Source of the DNA: Roseinatronobacter alkalisoli
GTDB lineage: Bacteria; Pseudomonadota; Alphaproteobacteria; Rhodobacterales; Rhodobacteraceae
DNA length: 64,000 bases
Reading direction: 5' to 3'
NCBI RefSeq assembly: GCF_028745735.1
Contig: NZ_JAQZSM010000005.1
Coordinates: 62,001 to 126,000, forward strand
Under the pieces are notes generated by a model. The model did not search any database. It saw only the letters and a list, made by a program, of their open reading frames with translations, and was not told the origin of the DNA. Positions within the stretch are counted from its first letter, which is position 1. Each line of letters begins with the position of its first letter. The position numbers and the translations under genes are program-made. Shown here one piece after another: positions 25,828-34,816 of the stretch.

Positions 25828-27525
25828 TCAGGTGCCGGGTTTATCCGGTATCAGGTTCAGTTTGCGCAGCCGGTATTCCAGCTTTGCGCGCGTCAGACCA
25901 AGCGCACGCGCCGCGGCAGAAACATTCCCTTCGGCCGCCTGAAGCGCGTTGGCATAGGTTTCTGCCTCGATCTCGGCGAAGGTCAGCCCGTCAGTGGCGG
26001 GTTCTGCCGATGCAGCACGCCGCACGATCCGCCCGGACATATGCAACCCTTCGACGAATTCGGGCATTTCCTCAACCCCGGTAAACAGATGCGAGATTTC
26101 CAGATCACCGCCCGGTTCGGCATAAATAACCCCGCGTTCGATCATATTCGACAATTCGCGCACATTGCCGGGGAAATCATAGCGCAGCAGCAGACCCAGC
26201 GCCGCGCCGGAAATCTGGCGCAGGGGTTTGCGGTGCTTGCGGCTGTGCAGGCGCAGGAAATGGTCGATCATCATCGGCACATCGTCGCGCCGTTCGCGCA
26301 GCGGCGGAATGACGATCGGTAGCAGCGACAACCGGAAATACAGGTCTGACCGGAACGCCCCTGATTTCATCGCTTCGCGCGGGGCTGCGGAACTGGCGGA
26401 CATGATGCGCAGTGGCTGAGGCGGGTTATCTGCGGTCAGCTGCGTCGCCAGCAACGATTGTTGCGCCGGCGGCAATGCAAAGATATCGTTCAGAAACAGT
26501 GTTCCCCCCTTGGCACGTGCCAGCGCCCCGTCAGGACCGAGCAGGGGCAGGGCGGTCTGCCCGTCATCCCAGCCGCCGCAATTGACAGTGATGAACGGCC
26601 CCTTCGGGGTGCGCCCGATATCATGCAGGCGGTGTGCGAAATATTCCTTGCCGGTGCCGGGTTCACCCAGAAACAGCACCGGTTCATCATAACCCGCGAC
26701 CCGTTCCAGCAAGCGTTTGGCGCGTTCGATCCCGGCCGTACGCCCGATAATCTGATGTGGAATTTCCGGTGCTGATGTCGGCGCCTTCAGGTCGATGGGT
26801 GGCGTCCATGGTGCGGCCTGCGCCGGGGGCGGGGCGGGGGCACGGCTGAAATTCTGAAGCTCGGGCACATCCGCCCCCCAGGCGGACGCATTGCGCCCGA
26901 TCACCACGCAGCGTTCCGCCCCCATGCCGGCGCATTCAACTTCGCGGAAGATGACGGGCTGGCCCAGAAGCGCCGACGTGAACCCCGCCGGCGCGCCGAC
27001 CTGCATCCAGCACGTCGGACATTCAGAAACACCAAAATGGGTCAGGTGTTCCTGCGCTTCGGTGCTGTCATGCCAATGAAATTCGCCATGGTAATAGCCA
27101 CGCTTGATGTCAAATTCGAAGCGCTTGGTGGTAACCTTGACGAAGCCTTCCATCGTGTGAATCCGCGGTCCCGCAGCCAGTGCGGCAGTCAGATCCTGCT
27201 GGTTGAAGCGTTTCTGCACCAGATCGGCATATTGTTTGCCCTGCACCCAGCCCGCGCGGTAAAACAGGCTGCGCGCGGCATCAATGCCAAGCGCGTTGAT
27301 GGCTTCCTTGCGCAAGTTTCCCAGAACGCGGGTCTGCATCATGATCATGCGTTCATCGTTCAGCCAGATGCGACCATCGCCAAGGGCGAATTGCAGCGCG
27401 CCTGCCAGATCGGCCAGCGTGGGCGGCGCACCTTCTTCCAGCAGACGACTGTCGCCGCGTGCAGTGATTCTGGGGGCGTGGCGTGATGCCTCCGTCAGTG
27501 AGATGCGTTTGGTCATTTTCTTCAT
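25828..27525 (-). CDS. XylR/DmpR-like AAA+ transcriptional regulator lacking the GAFTGA loop
   Basis: A 565-residue regulator. Residues about 40-210 are XylR_N plus V4R effector domains, with the cysteine pattern C169-x2-C172...C198...C206. Residues about 260-480 are an AAA+ domain with Walker A GEPGTGKE at 287-294 and a degenerate Walker B GGTLFLND at 340-347. Residues about 515-560 form a Fis-type HTH (NVSAAARALGLTRAKLEYRL). Between NC315-316 and GGT340 only about 25 residues remain where sigma-54 activators have about 45, and no GAFTGA sequence exists. It probably regulates without sigma-54. It is divergent from the benzaldehyde dehydrogenase operon, so that is its likely target, with an aromatic effector. 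Confidence 0.87.
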   Translation of the reverse strand: MKKMTKRISLTEASRHAPRITARGDSRLLEEGAPPTLADLAGALQFALGDGRIWLNDERMIMMQTRVLGNLRKEAINALGIDAARSLFYRAGWVQGKQYADLVQKRFNQQDLTAALAAGPRIHTMEGFVKVTTKRFEFDIKRGYYHGEFHWHDSTEAQEHLTHFGVSECPTCWMQVGAPAGFTSALLGQPVIFREVECAGMGAERCVVIGRNASAWGADVPELQNFSRAPAPPPAQAAPWTPPIDLKAPTSAPEIPHQIIGRTAGIERAKRLLERVAGYDEPVLFLGEPGTGKEYFAHRLHDIGRTPKGPFITVNCGGWDDGQTALPLLGPDGALARAKGGTLFLNDIFALPPAQQSLLATQLTADNPPQPLRIMSASSAAPREAMKSGAFRSDLYFRLSLLPIVIPPLRERRDDVPMMIDHFLRLHSRKHRKPLRQISGAALGLLLRYDFPGNVRELSNMIERGVIYAEPGGDLEISHLFTGVEEMPEFVEGLHMSGRIVRRAASAEPATDGLTFAEIEAETYANALQAAEGNVSAAARALGLTRAKLEYRLRKLNLIPDKPGT

Positions 27526-27772
27526 TTAGTGAAATGGAAACAAGAATTCATTAAAACATAAAACGACGCTGCGGCGCAATATTTATTAAAAATATATAAA
27601 TATCAATCTGTTAAACAAAATATCAGACAGGGGAAATTCTCTGTTGATAAAATACAAGTCCTGCGCAGACCTTTCCTCAGTGTCCGGGGGGGGCGTCAGT
27701 ACATCTGCAATACTGTTGCGGGGCGCGCGAAAATCCTCCGAGCCGGAGCAGGACCTTAGGGAGGTTATTACC
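27526..27772. promoter_or_regulatory. AT-rich divergent regulatory region of the second aromatic operon
   Basis: The 247 bases between the regulator and the benzaldehyde dehydrogenase are strongly AT-rich from 27540 to 27660. I find no convincing -24/-12 sigma-54 element (TGGC-N8-TTGCA type) on the plus strand; TCTGCAATACTGTTGC at 27710-27725 is only a weak match. A GGGAGG ribosome site serves the ATG at 27773. Confidence 0.45.
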
Positions 27773-29245
27773 ATGGACGGAACCACGCATAGTTTTATTG
27801 CCGCCGACAGCTGGAGCGGCATGATCTTTTCCGGTGGCTGGCGGCTTGCGAATGGCGGGGTGGCGGATGTCACCGCACCGGGCGACGGCAGCACGGTTGC
27901 CACCGTGGGCAACGGGTCGGCGCAGGATGTCACGAAGGCTGCCGCTAAGGCGCGCGAAGCACAACCGGCGTGGGAAGCAACGCCTGCCCATGAACGCGCC
28001 CGTATCCTGAATGCTGCCGCTGATCAGTTGCAGGCCAATGGTGATGAACTGATCCCCTGGATTATCCGCGAGACGGGATCGATTCACCCCAAGGCCGCGA
28101 TCGAGGTTGAACATTCCGCAGGATTTTTGCGTGCGGCCGCAGCAGCGGCACTGGAACCCGCAGGCCGGATCATCCCCAGCCAGGACGGCCGCCACGAAGA
28201 ACTGTTGCGCGTGGCCCATGGTGTGGTTGGCGTGATTTCGCCATTCAACTTTCCACTTATCCTGTCGGTGCGGGCGATTGCCGCCGCGCTGGCCACCGGC
28301 AACGCAGTGGTGCATAAACCCGACCCCCGCACCCCGATTTCCGGCGGCATCATCATTGCGCGCATTTTTGAAGAAGCGGGCCTTCCTGCGAACCTGCTGC
28401 ATATCATTCCCGGCGGGGGCGATGTGGGCGCGGCGCTGTGTGAGAACCCGGATATTGCCATGGTCAGCTTCACCGGATCGCCGGAAGTGGGGTCAAAGGT
28501 CGGCGAGGCCTGCGGGCGCAACCTGAAGAAGGTGCAACTGGAGCTGGGCGGCAAGAACGCGCTGATCATTCTGGATGATGCCGATTTCACCGCCGCTGCG
28601 GCAAACGCGGCCTGGGGCACCTGGCTGCATCAGGGCCAGATCTGCATGGCGACTGGGCTTATCCTTGCGCCTGCCGCGATGGCCGACAAGCTGGCTGAAG
28701 AACTTGCCGCCAAGGCCGCACGCCTGCCGGTCGGCAACCCGGCATCGGACCAATGTGCGCTGGGTCCGCTGATTTCCGATCATGAATCCGTGCGCATCAA
28801 GGGCATTGTTGACGATGCGGTGGCCAAGGGGGCAAACCTGCTGGCTGGCGGCACACCGCAGGGCCGCATGTTTCCCGCCACAGTTCTGTCCGGCGTAAAA
28901 CCAGGCATGCGCGCATTTGAGGAAGAAATCTTCGGCCCGGTTGCCGTGATTGTGGCCTATGACAGCGACGATCACGCGGTAGAACTGGCGAATATGTCCG
29001 ATTATGGGCTTGCCGCAGGGATCATCGCCAAGGATCTTGGTCGCGCGCGCGCCATTGGCAACCGGCTGCGTGTGGGTCATCTGCACATTAATGACCAGAC
29101 CGTGATGGCCAGCCCCTTCGCACCCTTCGGCGGGCGTGGTCGCTCTGGCAACGGCTCGCGCATTTCCGGCCCGGCAATCTGGGAAGAATTCACCCAATGG
29201 GTCTGGGTTACCACCCGCCCTGACGCGGTGGTCTATCCTTTCTAA
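27773..29245 (+). CDS. Benzaldehyde dehydrogenase (XylC-like)
   Basis: A 490-residue ALDH with general base E257 (LELGGK) and nucleophile C291 (HQGQICMATG). The C-terminal pattern FGGRGRSGNGSRISGPAIW-EEFTQWVWV is that of XylC-type benzaldehyde dehydrogenases, and APFGGRG replaces the usual FGG-x-K. The ATG at 27773 follows GGGAGG; upstream in-frame starts lack a ribosome site. It opens an operon with a coniferyl-alcohol-dehydrogenase-like SDR, an esterase and a branched-chain-type importer. The substrate is probably an aromatic aldehyde such as a benzaldehyde or coniferaldehyde. Confidence 0.9.
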   Translation: MDGTTHSFIAADSWSGMIFSGGWRLANGGVADVTAPGDGSTVATVGNGSAQDVTKAAAKAREAQPAWEATPAHERARILNAAADQLQANGDELIPWIIRETGSIHPKAAIEVEHSAGFLRAAAAAALEPAGRIIPSQDGRHEELLRVAHGVVGVISPFNFPLILSVRAIAAALATGNAVVHKPDPRTPISGGIIIARIFEEAGLPANLLHIIPGGGDVGAALCENPDIAMVSFTGSPEVGSKVGEACGRNLKKVQLELGGKNALIILDDADFTAAAANAAWGTWLHQGQICMATGLILAPAAMADKLAEELAAKAARLPVGNPASDQCALGPLISDHESVRIKGIVDDAVAKGANLLAGGTPQGRMFPATVLSGVKPGMRAFEEEIFGPVAVIVAYDSDDHAVELANMSDYGLAAGIIAKDLGRARAIGNRLRVGHLHINDQTVMASPFAPFGGRGRSGNGSRISGPAIWEEFTQWVWVTTRPDAVVYPF

Positions 29246-29328
29246 GCGCATCCAACACGCCCCGCATAACAAGATGGCCGTCCGGACCTGTCCGGTACGG
29301 GCGGCCCCCTGCATCCGAAAGAAAGACC

Positions 29329-30093
29329 ATGACCTTGAACGGAAAAACGATTGTCATCACCGGCGCCTCTTCGGGAATTGGCGCGGAAACGGCGCGGCTC
29401 GCGCGCTTTCAGGGCGCGCATGTCATTGGCATGGACCGCAATGATCCGATGATTACCCTTGATGAATTTGTGAAGGTTGACATGGGCGATCCCGCCGCCA
29501 TTGACACCGCTGTGGCCGCATTGCCGGACCGGATTGACGCGCTGGTAAATGCTGCGGGCGTTTCGGGCGTGGCGGAGAAAGACCTTGTTGCACGGGTCAA
29601 CTATCTGGGTTTGCGTCATCTGACCGAAGCGCTGGTGCCGCGCATGACGGGTGGCGCGGTGGTCAATGTCACCTCGATCCTGGGGTATGAATGGCCGCAG
29701 CGGCTGGACGCCCACAAGGCGCTGGCCGAAACCGCAGGCTTCAAGGCCGGGCATGACTGGCTGGCCGCGAACCCTGTCGCACAGGAAACCTGCTATCAGT
29801 ATTTCAAGGAAGCGCTGGTGGTCTGGACCAAGAAGCGCGGCTACAGCCTGTTCATGGACCATGACATCCGCATGAATGCGGTCGCGCCCGGCCCGGTATT
29901 CACGCCGATCCTGGGGGAATTCGTCCAGATGCTGGGCGAAGAGCGCGTGGCCGCCGATGCCGCGAATATCAAGCGTCCCGCAATTGCGGATGAAGTTGCG
30001 CCGCCGATCCTGTTCCTGTGCTCGGACGCCGCGCGCTGGGTAAGCGGGATCAACCTGCCTGTCGACGGCGGAATCGACGCGTTTTACACCTGA
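29329..30093 (+). CDS. SDR-family alcohol dehydrogenase, coniferyl-alcohol-dehydrogenase (CalA)-like
   Basis: A 254-residue short-chain dehydrogenase. The cofactor motif TGASSGIG lies at 11-18, NAAG at 74-77, and the catalytic residues are S116, Y156 and K160 in CYQYFK. The insertion between strand 5 and the active-site helix (DAHKALAETAGFKAGHDWL) and the length match CalA-type coniferyl alcohol dehydrogenases and related 3-alpha-hydroxysteroid enzymes. With the preceding aldehyde dehydrogenase it would oxidise an aromatic alcohol to its acid via the aldehyde. Substrate is inferred from family and context. Confidence 0.85.
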   Translation: MTLNGKTIVITGASSGIGAETARLARFQGAHVIGMDRNDPMITLDEFVKVDMGDPAAIDTAVAALPDRIDALVNAAGVSGVAEKDLVARVNYLGLRHLTEALVPRMTGGAVVNVTSILGYEWPQRLDAHKALAETAGFKAGHDWLAANPVAQETCYQYFKEALVVWTKKRGYSLFMDHDIRMNAVAPGPVFTPILGEFVQMLGEERVAADAANIKRPAIADEVAPPILFLCSDAARWVSGINLPVDGGIDAFYT

Positions 30094-30105
30094 AGGAGAT
30101 AGCCG

Positions 30106-31017
30106 ATGTCTGCCGAACAACTGCACGCGATTCTGGCTATGGGGGCCGAGAACCCACCCCCCGCCAATGGCGGTCCGCAGGACATGCGCGACTGGTTCGA
30201 GGCGATGATGGCCCCAACCCCGACCGCAGACGGCATCGCCGTCGTGCCGGTGACGATCAACGGGCTGGACTGCGAGATCCTGCACCCCGCGAATCTGGCG
30301 CCGGACCGGCTGGTGGTCTATGTCCACGGCGGCGGCTGGCTGTTCGGCTCGCCGCGCTCGCATCGGGTGATCGCCTCTAACCTCGCCCGCGCCAGCGGCT
30401 GTGCCGTGCTGTCGGTGCAGTACCGCCTGGCCCCCGAGAACCCTGCACCCGCCGCGCATGACGATGTTTTCGCGGCTTACGAGTGGGCGCTGGCGCAGGG
30501 TTACCCGGACCGGACACTGGCGTTGGTGGGCGACTCGGCCGGTGGCAACATGGCGTTGGCCACGGCGATCCGCGCGCGTGACGCGGGGCTGCCCCTGCCC
30601 GCCGCGCTGGTCTTGATGTCGCCGGCGCTGGACCTGACCGGTCAGGGTGCCTCGCACAGCGAGATGGCCGATGCGCCGCTGGTTGATCGTGGCCTGATGG
30701 GCCTGTTCACCGCGCTTTATCTGGGCGATGGCGATCCCGCCTCGCCCGCCGTCACCCCGTTCGATGCCGACATGACCGGCCTGCCGCCGACCCTGATCCA
30801 TGTCGGCAGCTGGGAGTTGCTGCGCTCGGACAGTCAGACACTGGCGGCGCGGATGCAGGCGGCCGGGGTCGCGGCCGAACTGCGCCTGTGGGACGGTATG
30901 TGCCACAATCACCAGCTGTTCGCGCCCTTTCTGGACGAGGGGATGGAGTCCCTCGATCAGGCGGGCGTATTTCTACGCGCGCATCTGCTGCAGGACGCGC
31001 GCCTGGGCGCGCAATGA
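30106..31017 (+). CDS. Alpha/beta hydrolase, hormone-sensitive-lipase family esterase
   Basis: A 303-residue esterase. The oxyanion-hole motif HGGGW is at 74-78, the nucleophile elbow GDSAGG at 142-147 (S144) and H265 is the likely base. The catalytic acid position reads E235 (GSWELL) rather than the usual Asp, as in some family members. AAGGAG precedes the ATG. It could release aromatic alcohols or acids from esters for the two dehydrogenases upstream. Codon use differs from its neighbours (more GAG, higher third-position GC), which suggests separate acquisition. Confidence 0.87.
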   Translation: MSAEQLHAILAMGAENPPPANGGPQDMRDWFEAMMAPTPTADGIAVVPVTINGLDCEILHPANLAPDRLVVYVHGGGWLFGSPRSHRVIASNLARASGCAVLSVQYRLAPENPAPAAHDDVFAAYEWALAQGYPDRTLALVGDSAGGNMALATAIRARDAGLPLPAALVLMSPALDLTGQGASHSEMADAPLVDRGLMGLFTALYLGDGDPASPAVTPFDADMTGLPPTLIHVGSWELLRSDSQTLAARMQAAGVAAELRLWDGMCHNHQLFAPFLDEGMESLDQAGVFLRAHLLQDARLGAQ

Positions 31018-31022
31018 CAGGC

Positions 31023-31052
31023 CCCGGGTGCCCGCCCATGTGGGCGCCCGGC
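31023..31052 (+). other. Intercistronic stem-loop before the binding-protein gene
   Basis: CGGGTGCCCGC and GTGGGCGCCCG pair around CCAT with one or two wobble pairs. Such structures often stabilise the mRNA of the abundant binding protein in ABC operons. Confidence 0.5.
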
Positions 31053-31076
31053 AAAGTAACCCAAGGGAGGATAATC

Positions 31077-32372
31077 ATGACATCTCACACCCCACCGCTG
31101 ACCCGCCGTAGATTCACCGGCCTGATGGGCGGCGCGGCGCTGGCCGCACCGCTGATTGGCACCCGCGCATTCGGGCAGGGGTCGAATGTTTACAAGATCG
31201 GCTATATCGGCCCGCGATCTGGCCCGCTGGGCATTTTCGGGGCGGCTGACACTTATCTGATAGACACGATCCGCGCCAATCTGGCAGGCGGGGTTGATGT
31301 GAACGGCACGCAGATGCAGGTCGAGATTATCACCGCCGACACCCAGTCGGACCCGGTGCGCGCCAGCCAGATTACCCGCGACATGATCAATTCGGAAAAC
31401 CCTGACCTGATCCTGACGCACTCGGCCCCTGAAACAGTGAACCCGGTGTCAGATGCCTGCGAAGCGGGGGCAACGCCGTGCCTGTCCACTGTCGCCCCGT
31501 GGGAGGCCTATTATTTCGGTCGCGGGGGCCGCCCCGGCGAGCAGACGTTCAAATGGACCTTCCACTATTCCTTCGGGTCGGGCAATTTCCTGAACCTGTA
31601 TAACGGGCAATGGTCGCTGCTGGACACCAACCGCAAGGTGGGCACGCTGATCCCGTCCGATGCGGATGGGAACGCCATCCGCGCAGGGCTACTGCCCGCG
31701 TTGGAACAATCCGGGTGGGAGGTGATTGATCCCGGCCCCTATGAAAACATGTCTCAGGATTTCACCACCCATATCAATGCCTTCCGGGATGCGGGTGTGG
31801 ATATTGTGGTCTGCTTTCCGTTCCCGCCGGATTTCCCGGTATTCTGGCGGCAGGCCGCGCAGCGCGGTCTGGCACAGCGGCTGAAGATTATGCAGATGGC
31901 CAAGGCAGGACTGTTCGCCGCCGAAATGGAAGCCCTTGGCGATCTGGGGCATGGGTTGTGTACCGGCGTTTACTGGCACCCGGCCTTTCCGTTCAATTCG
32001 GTGGCGACAGGATTGTCGAATGCCGAACTTGGCGCGGGCTATGAAGCCGCGACCGGGCGGCAATGGGCGCAGGCGTTGGGGGCTTCGGCATCACTGTTTG
32101 ATGCGGCGCTGGCGCTGGCCACGCAGGCGGGCGACCCCAAGGACAAAGAGGCAATGGCTGCGGCTCTGCCGATGCTGCGGGCAGAAACTGCCGTGGGTAC
32201 GGTTGATTTCAACACTGGTCCGGTGGCGAATTGCGCGGTCAGTGGGCTGGCGGGCGGCCAGTGGAACAAGGCCAGCGACGGGCCGTGGCAGTTCCAGCTT
32301 GATCTGGTGTCAAATGCCGATTTCCCGCAGATCGAGCTGACCGCCGATTTCCGGCCCCTTGCCTTTGGCTAA
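31077..32372 (+). CDS. Branched-chain amino acid-type ABC transporter substrate-binding protein
   Basis: A 431-residue periplasmic binding protein of the Peripla_BP_6 class. The N-terminus TRRRFTGLMGGAALAAPLIG carries a twin-arginine motif, with cleavage probably near AFGQG, so it is likely exported folded by Tat. The mature start VYKIGYIGPRSGPLGIFG and the later ITADTQSDPVRASQITRDMI fit the family. A GGGAGG site precedes the ATG at 31077. Class members import amino acids, urea or aromatic acids such as p-coumarate; placement behind aromatic alcohol and aldehyde dehydrogenases favours an aromatic ligand. Confidence 0.9.
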   Translation: MTSHTPPLTRRRFTGLMGGAALAAPLIGTRAFGQGSNVYKIGYIGPRSGPLGIFGAADTYLIDTIRANLAGGVDVNGTQMQVEIITADTQSDPVRASQITRDMINSENPDLILTHSAPETVNPVSDACEAGATPCLSTVAPWEAYYFGRGGRPGEQTFKWTFHYSFGSGNFLNLYNGQWSLLDTNRKVGTLIPSDADGNAIRAGLLPALEQSGWEVIDPGPYENMSQDFTTHINAFRDAGVDIVVCFPFPPDFPVFWRQAAQRGLAQRLKIMQMAKAGLFAAEMEALGDLGHGLCTGVYWHPAFPFNSVATGLSNAELGAGYEAATGRQWAQALGASASLFDAALALATQAGDPKDKEAMAAALPMLRAETAVGTVDFNTGPVANCAVSGLAGGQWNKASDGPWQFQLDLVSNADFPQIELTADFRPLAFG

Positions 32373-32437
32373 GTAAGAACAGCGCAGGGCGCGCTGCGTC
32401 CTGCGTCCTCACCGGACCGGAAGGAATAAATCAGAAC

Positions 32438-33178
32438 ATGGCCAGCATGACGGCAGAACCGATGCTAGAAGCGCGGGGGATTGGCAAATCCTTCGGGGCG
32501 TTAAAAGTGCTGCATGATGTGGATCTGCGCGTCATGCCGGGCGAAGCATTGGGCGTCGTCGGTCCCAATGGCGCGGGCAAGACCACGTTGTTCGGGGCGA
32601 TGGCGGGGGCTTTCCCCATCAGTTCGGGCACCATCCGGCTGGCGGGTCAGAACCTGTCGGGCAGCAACGCGGCAGAACGGTGTCGCATGGGGTTGGCGCG
32701 CACCCATCAGGTGCCGCGCCCGTTTACCGGGTTGACGGTGTTTGAGAACATTCATGTTGCCGCAGTGGCAGGGGCGGGCCTGTCCATCACAGAAGCCACG
32801 ACCCGCGCCACCGGAATTCTGGAACGCACTGGCCTGACAGCTTATGCCAACCGCCCCGCCGGGGCGCTGGGGTTGCTGGACCGCAAGCGGCTGGAAGTGG
32901 CGCGCGCGCTGGCGACGGGGCCACGGGTGGTGCTGCTGGATGAAATCGGCGGCGGGCTGACCGAAGCAGAACTTGATGAACTGATCGCGCTGATCCAGGG
33001 GCTGCAGGCCGAAGGGCTGACGATTATCTGGATTGAACATATCCTGCACGCGCTGCTGCGTGTCGTTACCCGGCTGGCCTGTATGGCCGAGGGCCGGATT
33101 CTGGCCGAAGGTGACCCGCGCGACGTGATTGCCCATGCGGATGTGCAGCGCGCCTATCTTGGGAGCAGCCCGGAATGA
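32438..33178 (+). CDS. Branched-chain-type ABC transporter ATP-binding protein (LivG-like)
   Basis: A 246-residue ATPase of the importer whose receptor is at 31077. Walker A GPNGAGKT is at 42-49 and the region RMGLARTHQVPRPFTGLTVFENI is LivG-typical. The signature helix reads LGLLDRKRLEVARAL instead of a canonical LSGGQ or LSYGQ, and Walker B ends DEIGGGL rather than DEPAAGL, so this half may be catalytically unusual. The switch histidine region is IWIEHIL. It overlaps the LivF gene by ATGA. Confidence 0.9.
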   Translation: MASMTAEPMLEARGIGKSFGALKVLHDVDLRVMPGEALGVVGPNGAGKTTLFGAMAGAFPISSGTIRLAGQNLSGSNAAERCRMGLARTHQVPRPFTGLTVFENIHVAAVAGAGLSITEATTRATGILERTGLTAYANRPAGALGLLDRKRLEVARALATGPRVVLLDEIGGGLTEAELDELIALIQGLQAEGLTIIWIEHILHALLRVVTRLACMAEGRILAEGDPRDVIAHADVQRAYLGSSPE

Positions 33179-33897
33179 GCGCGCTTAAAATATCAGATAT
33201 GGTGGGGCGGCATGGCCTGTTGCAGGCGGTCAAGGGGCTGTCGCTGGACATTCCCGAAGGGGAAACCCTGGCCGTGATCGGTGCCAATGGCGCAGGAAAA
33301 ACCACCATGATGCGCATGATCGCTGGCCTGCATCCGGTGGCCGAGGGCGAAATCGCGCTGGCGGGCACCCCCATCACGCAGATGCCCGCGCATGCCCGCC
33401 TAAAGGCAGGTATTGCCATGTCGCCCGAAGGTCGCCGCCTGTTCGAGGATATGAGCGTGCGCGAAAACCTGATGATCGCGGCGGAAAACGGGCGGCGCGG
33501 CGACTGGACACTGGCCAGTGTCTGCGATGCCTTTGGCCAGATCACGCCCTTGCTGGACCGGGCCGCAGGCGGGCTGTCGGGCGGGCAGCGGCAGGCGGTG
33601 GCGATTGGCCGCGCGCTGGTGGCCAACCCGTCGGTGTTGCTGCTGGACGAGGTGTCGCTGGGCCTGTCCCCGGCGGCAGTTGAGGGGCTGTATCAGTCGC
33701 TGGAGGGCCTGAAAGGACATCTGACTATGATTGTCGTTGAACAGGATCTGACCCGCGCCATGGCATTTGCAGACCGCATCATCTGTCTGGCCGAAGGGAT
33801 TATCGAACTGGACGGAAAGCCGCAGGATCTGACCCGCCAGCAAATTACCGACGCCTATTTCGGCATTCACAAGACACCGGAGGGCGGACATGCTTGA
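33175..33897 (+). CDS. Branched-chain-type ABC transporter ATP-binding protein (LivF-like)
   Basis: A 240-residue ATPase paired with the LivG-like protein. Walker A GANGAGKT is at 36-43, then MSPEGRRLFEDMSVRENL as in LivF, a canonical LSGGQRQAVAIGRAL signature, Walker B VLLLDEVSLGL and VEQDLTRAMAFADR. Its end overlaps the start of the LivH gene by eight bases. It supplies the canonical ATP site of the heterodimer. Confidence 0.9.
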   Translation: MSALKISDMVGRHGLLQAVKGLSLDIPEGETLAVIGANGAGKTTMMRMIAGLHPVAEGEIALAGTPITQMPAHARLKAGIAMSPEGRRLFEDMSVRENLMIAAENGRRGDWTLASVCDAFGQITPLLDRAAGGLSGGQRQAVAIGRALVANPSVLLLDEVSLGLSPAAVEGLYQSLEGLKGHLTMIVVEQDLTRAMAFADRIICLAEGIIELDGKPQDLTRQQITDAYFGIHKTPEGGHA

Positions 33898-34816
33898 ATC
33901 ACTGATCCAGGGCATTTTGCTGGGGGGCTATTACGCGGTTCTGGCCGCTGGCCTGTCGCTGATGTTTGGCGTGGTGCGGTTTATCAATCTGGCCCATGGG
34001 GATATGGCTGTGCTGGGGGCAATGGGCGCATTATGGCTGGTGCAGACCATGGGTTTTGGGGTTCCGGCGGCGATTGCGCTGACCTTGCCTGCCATGGCCG
34101 CGCTTGGCTGGCTGATGCAGCGGCTGATATTCGAGCGCGCGCTGGCAGGCGGTTTCCTGATTCCTATCCTGACAACAATCGGGCTGGCGGCGGCGCTGCA
34201 AAACGGCATGTTCGCGGTGTTCGGGTCGGACACGAAATCGCTGGGCGCGCATATCGGGGCGCTGTCATGGTCAAGCTGGCAGTTGCCGGGCAATATCTTC
34301 ATCGGCAAGCTGCCGGTCTATATGTTTGTAACCGCCATTGTGGTTCTGGGTGTTCTGCATCTTCTGCTGACGCGCACACCGTTTGGCCGTGCGGTGCGCG
34401 CTACCTCCACAGATGCTGAGGCCGCAGCTCTGTGCGGGGTGGATGCGCGGCGCGTGCATCGCTGGGCGGCGGCGATTGCCGTGGCGCTGGCCGGTCTGGC
34501 AGGCATTTTTCTGGCATTACGCGCGCAGGTGACGCCCTTTTCCGGACCGATGATGCTGATCTTCGCCTTCGAGGCTGTGGTGATCGGGGGGATCGGGTCA
34601 TTGCGCGGCACGCTGATCGGCGGCATTGCGCTTGGCGTGGCACAGACTTTTGGCGGAATGATCTCGCCGCAATTTTCCATTCTGGCCGGGCATTGCCTGT
34701 TTCTGGGCGTGCTGGCCTTCCGGCTGATGCGCGTTGCTGCCAATGACCGGGGCGGTTGGCGCAGTGCCATTGTGGCCGTGTTCCTGCACCGGGACAGATT
34801 GCGGAGAAAAGCATGA
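33890..34816 (+). CDS. Branched-chain-type ABC transporter permease (LivH-like)
   Basis: A 308-residue inner-membrane permease with about eight hydrophobic segments. The N-terminus LIQGILLGGYYAVLAAGLSLMFGVVRFINLAHGD is the family hallmark, and RAVRATSTDAEAAALCGVD forms the cytoplasmic coupling loop to the ATPases. Its stop overlaps the LivM start by ATGA. It forms the channel with the next gene product. Confidence 0.92.
   Translation: MLESLIQGILLGGYYAVLAAGLSLMFGVVRFINLAHGDMAVLGAMGALWLVQTMGFGVPAAIALTLPAMAALGWLMQRLIFERALAGGFLIPILTTIGLAAALQNGMFAVFGSDTKSLGAHIGALSWSSWQLPGNIFIGKLPVYMFVTAIVVLGVLHLLLTRTPFGRAVRATSTDAEAAALCGVDARRVHRWAAAIAVALAGLAGIFLALRAQVTPFSGPMMLIFAFEAVVIGGIGSLRGTLIGGIALGVAQTFGGMISPQFSILAGHCLFLGVLAFRLMRVAANDRGGWRSAIVAVFLHRDRLRRKA

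Noticed and set aside
27700-27740. Possible sigma-54 promoter before the benzaldehyde dehydrogenase
   Set aside because: Only a weak TGC...TTGC match exists and the GG of the -24 element is missing. The adjacent regulator also lacks GAFTGA.
29242-30912. 556-codon open frame on the minus strand
   Set aside because: It is a shadow of the SDR and esterase genes, rich in Arg/Gly/His from GC skew, with no recognisable domain.
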